DNA of 64,000 bases from JBHGBM01 sp041946965 (GTDB lineage: Bacteria > Acidobacteriota > Terriglobia > Bryobacterales > Bryobacteraceae). A program made the translations under genes and the position numbers. Positions 52,440 to 60,827 of this stretch are shown here, in pieces. Under the pieces are notes generated by a model. It was given only the letters and a program-made list of their open reading frames with translations, was not told the origin of the DNA and did not search any database. Position 1 is the first letter of the stretch, and every line of letters begins with the position of its first letter. The stretch is taken from assembly GCA_041946965.1 (NCBI GenBank), contig JBHGBM010000018.1, positions 71,893 through 135,892 of the forward strand. The letters are read 5' to 3'.

Positions 52440-52452
52440 CCACAGTCTGTGG
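52440..52452. promoter_or_regulatory. Perfect 13-bp palindrome between operon promoter and GntR relic (candidate operator)
   Basis: CCACAG-T-CTGTGG is exactly symmetric. It lies 24 bp upstream of the operon -35 box and 23 bp before the start of the broken GntR-family gene, which is where an autoregulated divergent repressor would bind. A TTGACT (52430-52435) next to it could be the -35 box of the regulator gene. Confidence 0.5.
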
Positions 52453-52475
52453 AACGGTATGCACGATCAGCGTCT

Positions 52476-52880
52476 ATGGGGTCCGATTTGTTCGAAAGAT
52501 GTCCGGCCGATAGCTTGCGAGGCCGCATCGCCTGCGAGATCCGCGAGGCGATTCTGAACGGCAGGCTGCGGCAGGGCGAGCGCCGCGTCGAACGCAAGCT
52601 CGCCGTGGGACCCGGCGCCAGTCTCACCGCCGTACGCGAGGCTATGGTCGAACTGGAGGCGGAAGGACGCCGCGCGCGCCAAAGACGTTCGAAGGTTCAA
52701 CCGCGAGGACGCGCAATGGCGCTCCCTCATGTGGGCGATGACCGGGAACAAATACCTGATTGCGGCGTTGCGGCGCGCCGTCTTGCCCTACTTCAGTTTC
52801 ACCGCCATACGGACCGCCTCCCTCGACCCACACAGCCTTGTCCGCGATGCCACAGGCCGCTGGCGCCACCCCGGTCGTCT
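52476..52880 (+). pseudogene. Broken GntR-family (FCD-type) transcriptional regulator
   Basis: From ATG 52476 a winged helix of the GntR type is readable (IACEIREAILNGRLRQGE, then LAVGPGASLTAVREAMVELEAEG). Near 52670 the frame changes, and after an apparent loss of 50-60 residues the start of the FCD ligand domain continues in another frame (KDVRRFNREDAQWRSLMWAM, then TGNKYLIAALRRAVLPYFSF, to HSLVRDATG). The protein then loses similarity near 52880 and runs into the 3' end of the symporter gene. The rest of the FCD domain, with its metal-binding histidines, is gone. It would have controlled the divergent polysaccharide operon. Confidence 0.78.
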
Positions 52881-52893
52881 GGCCCGTCGCTGT

Positions 52894-54585
52894 TCAAAGC
52901 CGCAGGATCAGCCAGGCGGACAGCACCATGGCGGCGCAGAGCAGGAAACCCATACCCAAGCCGGCCAGGTCTTCGCGATACGCACGCACGAGGCTGTGGC
53001 CGTACGCGCCCTTGCGCAAGTGGAAGACGTTGGCGAGCAGAAGCTGCCGACCGGCCGCGGCGCTCTTCGGTCCCGCCGAAGGCTCCACGCCGCCCAAGGC
53101 CGAATCCATAGACTGGTCTTCATCGCTGGGTGCATCCAGACGGGCGAAGAAGGACTCCAACCGCGGTCCGGGCTCGGACCTGGTGAGCAGGCTGACGATC
53201 ACCAGGGCAAGGATGCCGGCGAGCAGCGAGACGAAGAACACGTTCGCATCCCAATGATCGAGGCGCTCTCCGCGGAAATGGTAGAGCGCGAAATTGGCGC
53301 CCATGGCGGCAACCAGACTGGCCACCGCTCCCCAGCGGTTGGCCCCGCGCCAGACGATGCCCCCAAAGATACTGATGCCCATGTAAGTGGCCATGGTCTC
53401 AGTAAGTAGAAAGGAATAGAGCACCTTATCGATCAGGAACAGCGCGTACCAGACGCCGAGAAGAGTGATCATCAGGCCGCCCGCGCGTCCGGCCCGGAGA
53501 TAGTGTGCGTCGGACTTGGCCGGAGCTATGTACTTCCTGTAAAACCCCTGCGTGAACAGCGCGCCGCTGTCGACCATGAAAGCCGAGCAGGTGGACATGT
53601 TAGCGGCCAGAATCCCGGCCACCAACAGTCCTATGCCGCCTGGAAACAGCAGGCGGCGCGCGGCGAACCCAAAAGCCTGTTCGGGATCCGGGAGCGGCCC
53701 GCCGAACTTGCCCTGCGCCAGCATGGCCGCGACGATCAGGCCGACCAGCGCCCAGCCGATCGTGCAGATGCGTTTGAGAAGACTGCCATAGAAGAAGCCG
53801 AGGCGGCAGGCGCGCTCGTCCTTGCCCGTCCCGACCGAAGCCGGGATATGGGGCATGGCCATGATTCCGATCACACCGTTGATTGTGAGCATCAGGATGA
53901 TCCAGGGACCGATCCCCTCCGGAGTGGCCAGGGAGAAGCGGAACGTTTCGAGCGCCGCCTTCATTCCCTGCATACCGCCCACCACGCTCCAGCCGAGCGG
54001 CACTAACAGGAAGGAAAGAACCAGAATCAGGATGCCCTGGAACAGGTTCGTCCATGCCGAAGCGATCAGTCCTCCGACGAAGCTGTACAACATGAACGCG
54101 ACGGTCATGCCGATGACGATCTGGTTGACGGGAAGCGCGCCGCCGACCGCCTCGGAAATCACCTTGCCGGCGCCCTTGAGCATGCCCGCCATGTTGATGG
54201 TGAAGTAAACCACCGCGAACACGTTGTATATGGCCGTGATGCCCGGTCCATAACGGTCGTCCACCAGCTCGGCGGTGGTCATTCGCCGCACGCGCCGGAA
54301 CAGGGGGGCCATCAGCCAGTAAAAAGGGGTGGCGAAGAGATTCTTCCACTGGAACCAGATGGCGGACATCCCCGTGGTGTAGACGGCGCCGGCCACGGCC
54401 ACCGGCATTTCAGCGTGGGTGCCGACGCCGAAAGTCTGCCCGATCATGAGCCACTTGCCGAAACTCCGCCCGCCGAAGAAATAGTGCTCGGTGTTGCGTA
54501 TGCGCCAGCCCAGCAGCAGGCCGATGATCGTGGTCAGCGCCAGATATGCGATCAGAACGATCCAGTCCAGGGTCGAGACGGTCAT
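52894..54585 (-). CDS. Sodium:solute symporter (SSS family)
   Basis: 563 aa with about 13 membrane helices. Family features: GLLLGWRIRNTEHYFFGGRSFG near the N-terminus, the TFGVGTHAEMPVAVAGAVYTTG helix, TTAELVDDRYGP, SFVGGLIASAWTNLFQG, ILAANMSTCSAFMVDSGALFTQGFYRKYI (the Na-site helix) and YMGISIFGGIVWRGANRWGA. It imports a sugar, carboxylate or amino acid with Na+. ATG 54585 is used. The only strong AGGAGG (54614-54609 on the minus strand) is 23 nt away, so a non-ATG start nearer to it (CTG 54603, 5-nt spacing) cannot be excluded. It is divergent from the NagA-like gene, with which it may share a substrate such as an N-acetylated amino sugar. Confidence 0.87.
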   Translation of the reverse strand: MTVSTLDWIVLIAYLALTTIIGLLLGWRIRNTEHYFFGGRSFGKWLMIGQTFGVGTHAEMPVAVAGAVYTTGMSAIWFQWKNLFATPFYWLMAPLFRRVRRMTTAELVDDRYGPGITAIYNVFAVVYFTINMAGMLKGAGKVISEAVGGALPVNQIVIGMTVAFMLYSFVGGLIASAWTNLFQGILILVLSFLLVPLGWSVVGGMQGMKAALETFRFSLATPEGIGPWIILMLTINGVIGIMAMPHIPASVGTGKDERACRLGFFYGSLLKRICTIGWALVGLIVAAMLAQGKFGGPLPDPEQAFGFAARRLLFPGGIGLLVAGILAANMSTCSAFMVDSGALFTQGFYRKYIAPAKSDAHYLRAGRAGGLMITLLGVWYALFLIDKVLYSFLLTETMATYMGISIFGGIVWRGANRWGAVASLVAAMGANFALYHFRGERLDHWDANVFFVSLLAGILALVIVSLLTRSEPGPRLESFFARLDAPSDEDQSMDSALGGVEPSAGPKSAAAGRQLLLANVFHLRKGAYGHSLVRAYREDLAGLGMGFLLCAAMVLSAWLILRL

Positions 54586-54641
54586 CGCACGATTGTCACA
54601 CAGTCCCACCTCCTTGTCCGGCTATCGCGGATAATGTGGCC

Positions 54642-55772
54642 ATGCGGCTGGAACGCAACGTTGCAGGCGTTGGCCTGGTGCGGCTGGAGATCGGCGACGG
54701 CCTCATCCGGTCCGTGGATGTGTCCGGAGCCGAAGAGCCCCATCGGGGGTACATCGCACCGGGCTTGATCGACATCCACATCAATGGATTTGCGGGCGTG
54801 GACTTCTCGGATCCTTGCCTGGAGCCGGAGCAGGCGGCATCCGTGGTGGAGCCGCTCCGGAGCACCGGCGTCGTGGCGTTTTGCCCCACGCTGGTGACCA
54901 ACAGCATGGAAAACCTGTCGCGCAATCTCCGGGTCTTGCAGGCGGCGCGCACGGCGTACGGGCATTTCGCGGCCGCCGTTCCGTGCTTCCACCTGGAAGG
55001 TCCCTGGCTTTCGGCGGGGAAGGCGCGCGGCATCCACGACCCAGGGTGGATGCGGCCGCCTGTATGGGATGACTTTGTTCGCTTGCAGGAAGCCGCGGGC
55101 GGCAACATCGGTCTCGTCACCTTGGCGCCGGAACTGCCAGGAGCCGTTGCGTTCATCGCCAGGCTGCGTTCCGCGGGTGTGCTCGCCGCACTCGGCCACA
55201 CCGAAGCGGCGCCCGAATGCATTCACGAGGCCGCCGCGGCGGGCGCCACCCTCGCCACTCATTTGGGGAACGGATGTCCTCAACTGCTTGACCGCCACCA
55301 GAACCCGCTGTGGGCCCAGATGAACGATGACCGGCTCAGCGCCAGCCTGATCTGCGACGGTTTCCATCTGCCCCGCGATGTCGTACAGACCATCGTGCGC
55401 GCAAAAGGGATCCGGCGCTGCCTTCTCATCACCGACGCCACGCACGTGGCCACGCTCCCGCCGGGGCGGTATCGCCTCGCGGGAACCGACATCGAGTTGC
55501 TGCCATCCGGCAAAGTGATCAAGGCGGACGGCGCCTGCCTGGGCGGCTCCGCTCTCAGCATGGATCGTGCGGTGACCGGGTTCATGGCGCTTTCGGGAGC
55601 CTCCCTGGCTGATGGATTGCGCGCTGCGTCGGAGACCCCGGCGCATTTCCTGGGCCGGCGCGGGCTATGCCGGGGACTGAAGCCGGGCGAGCCTGCCAAC
55701 CTCTTCTGCTTCGAACTTCAGGCCGCCATCCTGAAAGTGAAAGAGGTCTACGTTGGAGGGGCCGGGTCCTGA
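54642..55772 (+). CDS. nagA: N-acetylglucosamine-6-phosphate deacetylase-like amidohydrolase
   Basis: 376 aa, normal NagA length. TIM-barrel amidohydrolase with GLIDIHINGFAGVDFS, metal-ligand Glu119 (HLEGPWLS), His186 (LGHTEA), His207 (ATHLGNG), catalytic Asp265 (LLITDATH) and ADGACLGGSALSMDRAV. It removes the acetyl group from GlcNAc-6-phosphate in the cytoplasm. The usual HLFNAM is HLGNGC here, a change at the substrate loop, so the substrate may differ. nagB and a phosphotransferase system are not in the window. ATG 54642 is preceded by no strong SD site. The gene name is given for family membership, not proven function. Confidence 0.82.
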   Translation: MRLERNVAGVGLVRLEIGDGLIRSVDVSGAEEPHRGYIAPGLIDIHINGFAGVDFSDPCLEPEQAASVVEPLRSTGVVAFCPTLVTNSMENLSRNLRVLQAARTAYGHFAAAVPCFHLEGPWLSAGKARGIHDPGWMRPPVWDDFVRLQEAAGGNIGLVTLAPELPGAVAFIARLRSAGVLAALGHTEAAPECIHEAAAAGATLATHLGNGCPQLLDRHQNPLWAQMNDDRLSASLICDGFHLPRDVVQTIVRAKGIRRCLLITDATHVATLPPGRYRLAGTDIELLPSGKVIKADGACLGGSALSMDRAVTGFMALSGASLADGLRAASETPAHFLGRRGLCRGLKPGEPANLFCFELQAAILKVKEVYVGGAGS

Positions 55773-55800
55773 GAGCGGATGCGGCCCGCACCGCGCGTCG

Positions 55801-55829
55801 TATACTAATTGCGGATTGTTTTACGCAAT
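55801..55829 (+). promoter_or_regulatory. -10 box with inverted repeat (candidate operator) before receptor 4
   Basis: TATACT (55801-55806) is followed by ATTGCG (55808-55813), a 10-bp spacer and CGCAAT (55824-55829). A second nested pair, GATTG (55814-55818) and CAATC (55826-55830), overlaps the first. The repeat would lie at about +2 to +24 of the transcript. The -35 region is weak. The SD AGGAGA follows at 55831-55836. Confidence 0.42.
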
Positions 55830-55844
55830 CAGGAGAGCTCAACC

Positions 55845-58800
55845 ATGTTATCCCGCGAGTTCAGACGGCCGGCCGTGCTGGCCGTTCTCGCCATAGGGCT
55901 CGGACCGGCGCTGTTCGGGCAGGCCGGAAATGGCAGTGTTCAGGGCGCCGTCAAGGATGCCACGGGAGCGGTTATCGCCGCGGCCAAGGTCGCCGTGGTC
56001 CAGTCGGAGACCGCGCGGCGGCTCGATACAGCCACCAACGAAGTGGGTTTCTACCTGCTGCCGTCCATCCCGCCGGGGAACTACAAGATTACGATCGAGT
56101 CGGCGGGGATGCAGGCGTGGCAGGGCGAACTGATTCTGCAAACCGGCCAGCGCGCGGTCGTGGATGCGGTGCTAAGCGTGGCCGCCGCCTCCACGCAGGT
56201 CACCGTGGCGGGCGATGTGACCCAGTTGGTCACCATGGACTCGCCCACGCTGGGCAACGTGCTCGAGCGGGCGCGGGTCGAGCAGTTGCCTTTGAACGGC
56301 CGCTTCTTCAACAACCTCGTGGCCCTCACTACGCCCGGGATCGAAGGCGCGAAGGTATATGGCCTGCGCAACGCCATGGAGTTCGTCCAGGACGGCGCCG
56401 TGCTGGCCGGCAGCGATGGGGGTGGCGGCGCTCCCAATACGCGTCCTCCCGGCATCGACACGATTCAGGAGTTCCGGGTGGAGACGAACAATTCGGCGGC
56501 CAACATGAGCCGTCCGGCGACCACCATCGTTTCCACCAAAAGCGGCACCAACGAGGTCCACGGTTCGGCGTTCGAAACCGCGCGCAATAACGGCCTGGGC
56601 GTCGCGCGCGCGCGCCAGGATTACTATCAGAAGCCTCCCCACCTGGTGCGCAACGAGTTCGGCGCTTCGCTCGGCGGACCGGTGTTCCTGCCGCGAATCT
56701 ACAACGGGAAGAACCGCACCTTCTTCTTCTTCGCCTACGAAGCCTACCGGAACATGTCGGCGAGCACCATTAGCGCTACCATGCCGACCATGGCCATGCG
56801 CCAGGGCGATTTCAGCGGCCTGGTGGATCAGCAGGGCCGCAGCATCACCCTCTACGATCCCTGGACCACCGAAGGGAGGAACTGGCAGCGGCAGCCTTTT
56901 CCGGGCAACCGCATCCCCCTCACGCGCGAAGGTCCCATGGCCAAGCGCATGCTCTCCGTGACGCCCGAACCGACCCGGCCGGACAACCCGCTGGTGACCG
57001 CGAACTACTTCGGGCAAGGGCAGAACAACCGCCGGGACCACACCGAAACCACCCGTATCGATCACCGCCTTTCGGACCGCGATCAGGTATTCGGACGTTT
57101 TACTTACGGGTACAGCCTCAACGACTCCGTCGAGCAGACGCGAAAAGTTCCTACCCTGCTCGACGGCAGCGCCAACGTGATCTACATTCCGGCACAGGAT
57201 GCCTCGGCCGTGATCTCCTGGAACCACACGTTCTCGCCGACGTTCTTCAGCGAAACGCTCGCCACCGGTTCCCAGGAGGACTGGCAGGTGGCCAACACCC
57301 TTACCGGCCGCCCCAATCTGGTGGATGAGCTGGGCTTGCCGAACCCGTTCAAGAACCCTTACATCGCCAACTACTCCACCGGCGTCGGCTTCACCATGGA
57401 CTACTTCACCCAGGAGCCGCGCCACGGCATCAACCGCAACATCACGCTCGATCAGAACTTCACCAAGATCAGAGGGCGGCACGAGTTCCAGTTCGGCGGC
57501 AGGTACCGCTTCAACAGCCTGGACATCCTTTCAGATCAGCCGCGGCTGACGACTCAATTCACCAGCCTGGCGACTTCTCTGTACGACCCGGCCAGCGGTT
57601 CGGCGTACGGCGCCGTGCCTCGTACGGGCCACGACTCGGCGAACTTCTTCCTGGGCGTCGCCAACAGTTATAGCTCCCAGTTGATTCGCCAGTGGTATCA
57701 CCTGACCGTGCCCGAGTACAGCCTGTACTTTCAGGACAACTTCAAGGTGAACTCCCGCCTCACGCTGAACCTGGGTCTGCGCTACGACATCTACCCGCCC
57801 ATGGCGGAACGCGACCGCCTGCTGGCGGGCTTCGATCCGAAGACAAAGTCCATCGTGCTGGGCGCCGGCCTGGAGCAGATGTACAAGATGGGCTCGACCA
57901 CGCCCGGCGTGGTGGCGGACTATGCCGCCATCGGAGTGAAGTTCATCACCGCGAAGGAAGCCGGGTTGCCGGATACGCTGGTGCGCGGCAACTGGCTGGA
58001 CTTCAACCCGCGCGTGGGGTTTGCGTACCGGCTGACGGAAGGGCAGCGCTCCACGGTGGTCCGCGGCGGATATTCGATCTTCGGCTACTCGACCACCACG
58101 CGCCACTTCACGCAGGTCATGCGCCAGAACCCGCCCATGGCGATCACGCGCACCTATACCCTGAACAGCGCGGCGCAGAGTCCGGACGGGTTGCCTAACT
58201 ACGGCCTGCGTTCCGTGCCTTCGGTGATCGCCGGCGTCAACAGCCGCGGCCTTCTGGATCAGTCGCTTTCCGGCGCCAACCTGCGCGGCGGGTTTGCCAT
58301 TCAGTACTTCAACCCGAATCAGCCTACCATGCGGGCCCACGAGTGGAACCTCACCGTGGAGCGCGAGGTGATGAAAGCGACCGTGGTCCGCGCCGGCTAT
58401 GTGGGCACGCACGGCAGCCGGCTGGACCAGTACTTCAACTTCAACGATCCGCCGGGCAACTACGTCTGGTTCGCTTCGACGGGCCTGCCGCTGCCCGCGG
58501 GCGAGTATGCCAACGTGGCGCGGCGCCCGTTCGAAAACACCGCTTATGGCGCCATCAACGAGTACCGCAAGTCGGGCTGGTCCAATGCAAACAGCATCAA
58601 GCTGGAGGCCGAGCGCCGCTATTCGGGTGGTTACGGGTTCCAGTTGTTCTACGTCATGACCAACGCGTTCCGGGCCGGCGGCAATTCGCGCACCGATGAC
58701 AAGGTCCTTCCCGCCGAAATGTTCATGCCGGGAGCCGTTCCGGCCGACTTACAGGCGCGCAACCGCTTCCTCAACTACCGCCGCGATATTGAGATGCCCA

Positions 58801-59513
58801 AGCACCGCGTGCGCTGGAACTGGATCGCCGACCTGCCGTTCGGGCGCGGCAAGAAACTGGGCGGCAACGCCGGCCCAGTGCTGGACCGCATCATCGGCGG
58901 ATGGCAACTGGCCGGTTTCGGGAACATCAACAGCCGGTATTTCGAACTGCCCACGAACCAGTGGGGCGCGTTCAATACGCCCGAGATCTACGGAAAAAAA
59001 TACCCCATCGAGGACTGCCGCAGCGGAACCTGCTACCGGGGCTACCTGTATTGGAACGGCTACATTCCGGCGAACCGCATCAACAGCTATGCCGCCAACG
59101 GGAAGCCCAACGGCGTGATGGGCGTTCCCTCGAATTACGTGCCGGCCACCCGGCCGGTGATCCCCATCCCGGCGAACGGCGGCAGCGCGAGCGACCCGAT
59201 GTTCGCCTATTACGACAGCAACAACGTGTGGGTGCCGATGAAGAACGGGACCACCCAGCGCGTGGCTATCGACACGGGCCTGCATCCCTGGCGCAACCAG
59301 TACATCGCCGGACCGAAGATCTGGGGCATGGACGCCTCCCTGTTCAAGAGCATCCCCATCCGCGAGTCCGTGTTCGTGCGCTTCAATGCCGATTTCTTCA
59401 ACGTGCTGAATATGCCCGGCACGCCGATGCCGGGCGGGGACGGCATCCTCAGCCTGCGAAACTCGGCGCAGGGCGCGCGGCAGCTTCAGCTCACCTTGCG
59501 CCTGACCTGGTAA
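55845..59513 (+). CDS. TonB-dependent receptor, Oar-like, with CarboxypepD_reg domain (receptor 4)
   Basis: 1222 aa, the longest receptor here. Signal peptide ending near LFGQ (about 26), CarboxypepD_reg domain (NGSVQGAVKDATGAVIAAAK to about 110), a plug with LPLNGRFFNNLVALTTPG and TTIVSTKSGTNEVHG, and a barrel of about 900 residues ending LQLTLRLTW. The C-terminal part has an extra Gly/Asn-rich insert (about 1060-1140, ENDING region YDSNNVWVPMKNG). AGGAGA lies 8 nt before ATG 55845. It is followed 10 nt later by the BNR-type lyase-like gene, so receptor and enzymes form one operon. Confidence 0.88.
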   Translation: MLSREFRRPAVLAVLAIGLGPALFGQAGNGSVQGAVKDATGAVIAAAKVAVVQSETARRLDTATNEVGFYLLPSIPPGNYKITIESAGMQAWQGELILQTGQRAVVDAVLSVAAASTQVTVAGDVTQLVTMDSPTLGNVLERARVEQLPLNGRFFNNLVALTTPGIEGAKVYGLRNAMEFVQDGAVLAGSDGGGGAPNTRPPGIDTIQEFRVETNNSAANMSRPATTIVSTKSGTNEVHGSAFETARNNGLGVARARQDYYQKPPHLVRNEFGASLGGPVFLPRIYNGKNRTFFFFAYEAYRNMSASTISATMPTMAMRQGDFSGLVDQQGRSITLYDPWTTEGRNWQRQPFPGNRIPLTREGPMAKRMLSVTPEPTRPDNPLVTANYFGQGQNNRRDHTETTRIDHRLSDRDQVFGRFTYGYSLNDSVEQTRKVPTLLDGSANVIYIPAQDASAVISWNHTFSPTFFSETLATGSQEDWQVANTLTGRPNLVDELGLPNPFKNPYIANYSTGVGFTMDYFTQEPRHGINRNITLDQNFTKIRGRHEFQFGGRYRFNSLDILSDQPRLTTQFTSLATSLYDPASGSAYGAVPRTGHDSANFFLGVANSYSSQLIRQWYHLTVPEYSLYFQDNFKVNSRLTLNLGLRYDIYPPMAERDRLLAGFDPKTKSIVLGAGLEQMYKMGSTTPGVVADYAAIGVKFITAKEAGLPDTLVRGNWLDFNPRVGFAYRLTEGQRSTVVRGGYSIFGYSTTTRHFTQVMRQNPPMAITRTYTLNSAAQSPDGLPNYGLRSVPSVIAGVNSRGLLDQSLSGANLRGGFAIQYFNPNQPTMRAHEWNLTVEREVMKATVVRAGYVGTHGSRLDQYFNFNDPPGNYVWFASTGLPLPAGEYANVARRPFENTAYGAINEYRKSGWSNANSIKLEAERRYSGGYGFQLFYVMTNAFRAGGNSRTDDKVLPAEMFMPGAVPADLQARNRFLNYRRDIEMPKHRVRWNWIADLPFGRGKKLGGNAGPVLDRIIGGWQLAGFGNINSRYFELPTNQWGAFNTPEIYGKKYPIEDCRSGTCYRGYLYWNGYIPANRINSYAANGKPNGVMGVPSNYVPATRPVIPIPANGGSASDPMFAYYDSNNVWVPMKNGTTQRVAIDTGLHPWRNQYIAGPKIWGMDASLFKSIPIRESVFVRFNADFFNVLNMPGTPMPGGDGILSLRNSAQGARQLQLTLRLTW

Positions 59514-59523
59514 GGAGCATATC

Positions 59524-60822
59524 TTGCGAACTCTGGTTCTGTTGATGGCCGCCGCGCTGGCCGCGCTCGCGGCGGATGTCCCCGGTGTTGTCCGGGTCCT
59601 CGATATCGCACCGGTCTGGGCCGGACACCCGGTCGGGTTCGACCTGCTCACCTCGGGCGGCAAGCAGTTTGTGGCGTTCTATGACGAGCAGCGGCGAATG
59701 ACCGTAGCATCGCGTGAGTTGAAATCGGACCGCTGGCACATGGTGCGGCTGCCCTCCGAAGTCGTGTGGGACAGCCACAACTACATCGCCATGACGGCGG
59801 ACGACGAAGGCTATCTCCACCTCAGCGGCAACATGCACGTGAAGCCGCTGATCTATTTCCGCACGTCCCGGCCGTGGGACATCGATTCCTTCGAAGGCGT
59901 CCACAGAATGACCGGCTCCGAGGAGACGCGCTGCACCTATCCGCGCTTCTTCCGCGGCGCCCGCAACGAGCTGATCTTCACCTACCGCGACGGCAAGAGC
60001 GGCAACGGCAACCAGATCTACAACGTGTACGACCTGAAAACACGGACGTGGCGGCGCCTGATCGACCGCCCGCTGACGGACGGGCAGGGCCGCATGAACG
60101 CCTACCTTCACGGCCCGGTCGCCGGCCCGGACGGTTTTTTTCACCTCGTCTGGGTCTGGCGCGATACGCCGGACTGCGCCACCAATCACGACATCACCTA
60201 CGCGCGCAGCCGCGACCTCGTGCACTGGGAAACCAGCGCCGGCAAACCGCTGGCGCTGCCCATCCGCGTGGAAACCGGCGAGATCGTGGACCCCATTCCG
60301 GTGAAGGGCGGCCTGCTCAACGGCGCGGCGAGACTCGCATGGGATTCGAAGAAGCGCCCCATTATCACCTACCACAAGTTCGACTCCCGCGGCCGCAACC
60401 AGGCCTACGCCGCGCGATTGGAGGGCCGCGCCTGGAAAATCTATCAGATCAGCGACTGGGACCACCGCTGGGAGTTTCAAGGCGGCGGCAGCCTGCCCAA
60501 CTCCGAAATCGGACTGGGCGCCGCCCGCCGCGGCCGCCCGGGCGAACTGCTGCTCGACTACAGGCACGTCAAGTACGGCAACGGAACCTGGCGGCTCGAC
60601 GAGCGCACGATGAAGCCGCTCGGCACGGTTCCGGTGGAGCGCGCGTGGCCGGAGCAACTGGACCGGCCGGAATCGTCCTTCCCGGGCATGCAGGTACGGA
60701 TCGTGGCTCAGCGTCAATACTTGCTGCGGTGGGAGACGCTGGGCGCCAACCGCGACCGGCCACGCGAAGGGCCGCTGCCGGGACCCAGCATGCTGCGCCT
60801 GTACGAATTGGCCGCGAAGTGA
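59524..60822 (+). CDS. Exported BNR_4-type beta-propeller (ulvan-lyase-like or glycoside-binding) protein
   Basis: 432 aa. Signal peptide 1-17. A seven-bladed propeller of the BNR_4 type: FVAFYDEQRRMTVASREL, WDSHNYIAMTADDEGYLHLSGNMH, CTYPRFFRGARNELIFTYRDG, NQIYNVYDLKTRTW, DITYARSRDLVHWET and YHKFDSRGRNQAYAARLEG. The D-x-H-N and H-x-S-G-N-M-H stretches are those seen in PL24/PL25 ulvan lyases and in related proteins without known activity. It probably binds or cuts a uronic-acid polysaccharide. The start is TTG 59524, supported by AAGGAG (59512-59517) 6 nt upstream. It is followed 5 nt later by the 800-aa lyase-like gene. Confidence 0.7.
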   Translation: MRTLVLLMAAALAALAADVPGVVRVLDIAPVWAGHPVGFDLLTSGGKQFVAFYDEQRRMTVASRELKSDRWHMVRLPSEVVWDSHNYIAMTADDEGYLHLSGNMHVKPLIYFRTSRPWDIDSFEGVHRMTGSEETRCTYPRFFRGARNELIFTYRDGKSGNGNQIYNVYDLKTRTWRRLIDRPLTDGQGRMNAYLHGPVAGPDGFFHLVWVWRDTPDCATNHDITYARSRDLVHWETSAGKPLALPIRVETGEIVDPIPVKGGLLNGAARLAWDSKKRPIITYHKFDSRGRNQAYAARLEGRAWKIYQISDWDHRWEFQGGGSLPNSEIGLGAARRGRPGELLLDYRHVKYGNGTWRLDERTMKPLGTVPVERAWPEQLDRPESSFPGMQVRIVAQRQYLLRWETLGANRDRPREGPLPGPSMLRLYELAAK

Positions 60823-60827
60823 CGTCC

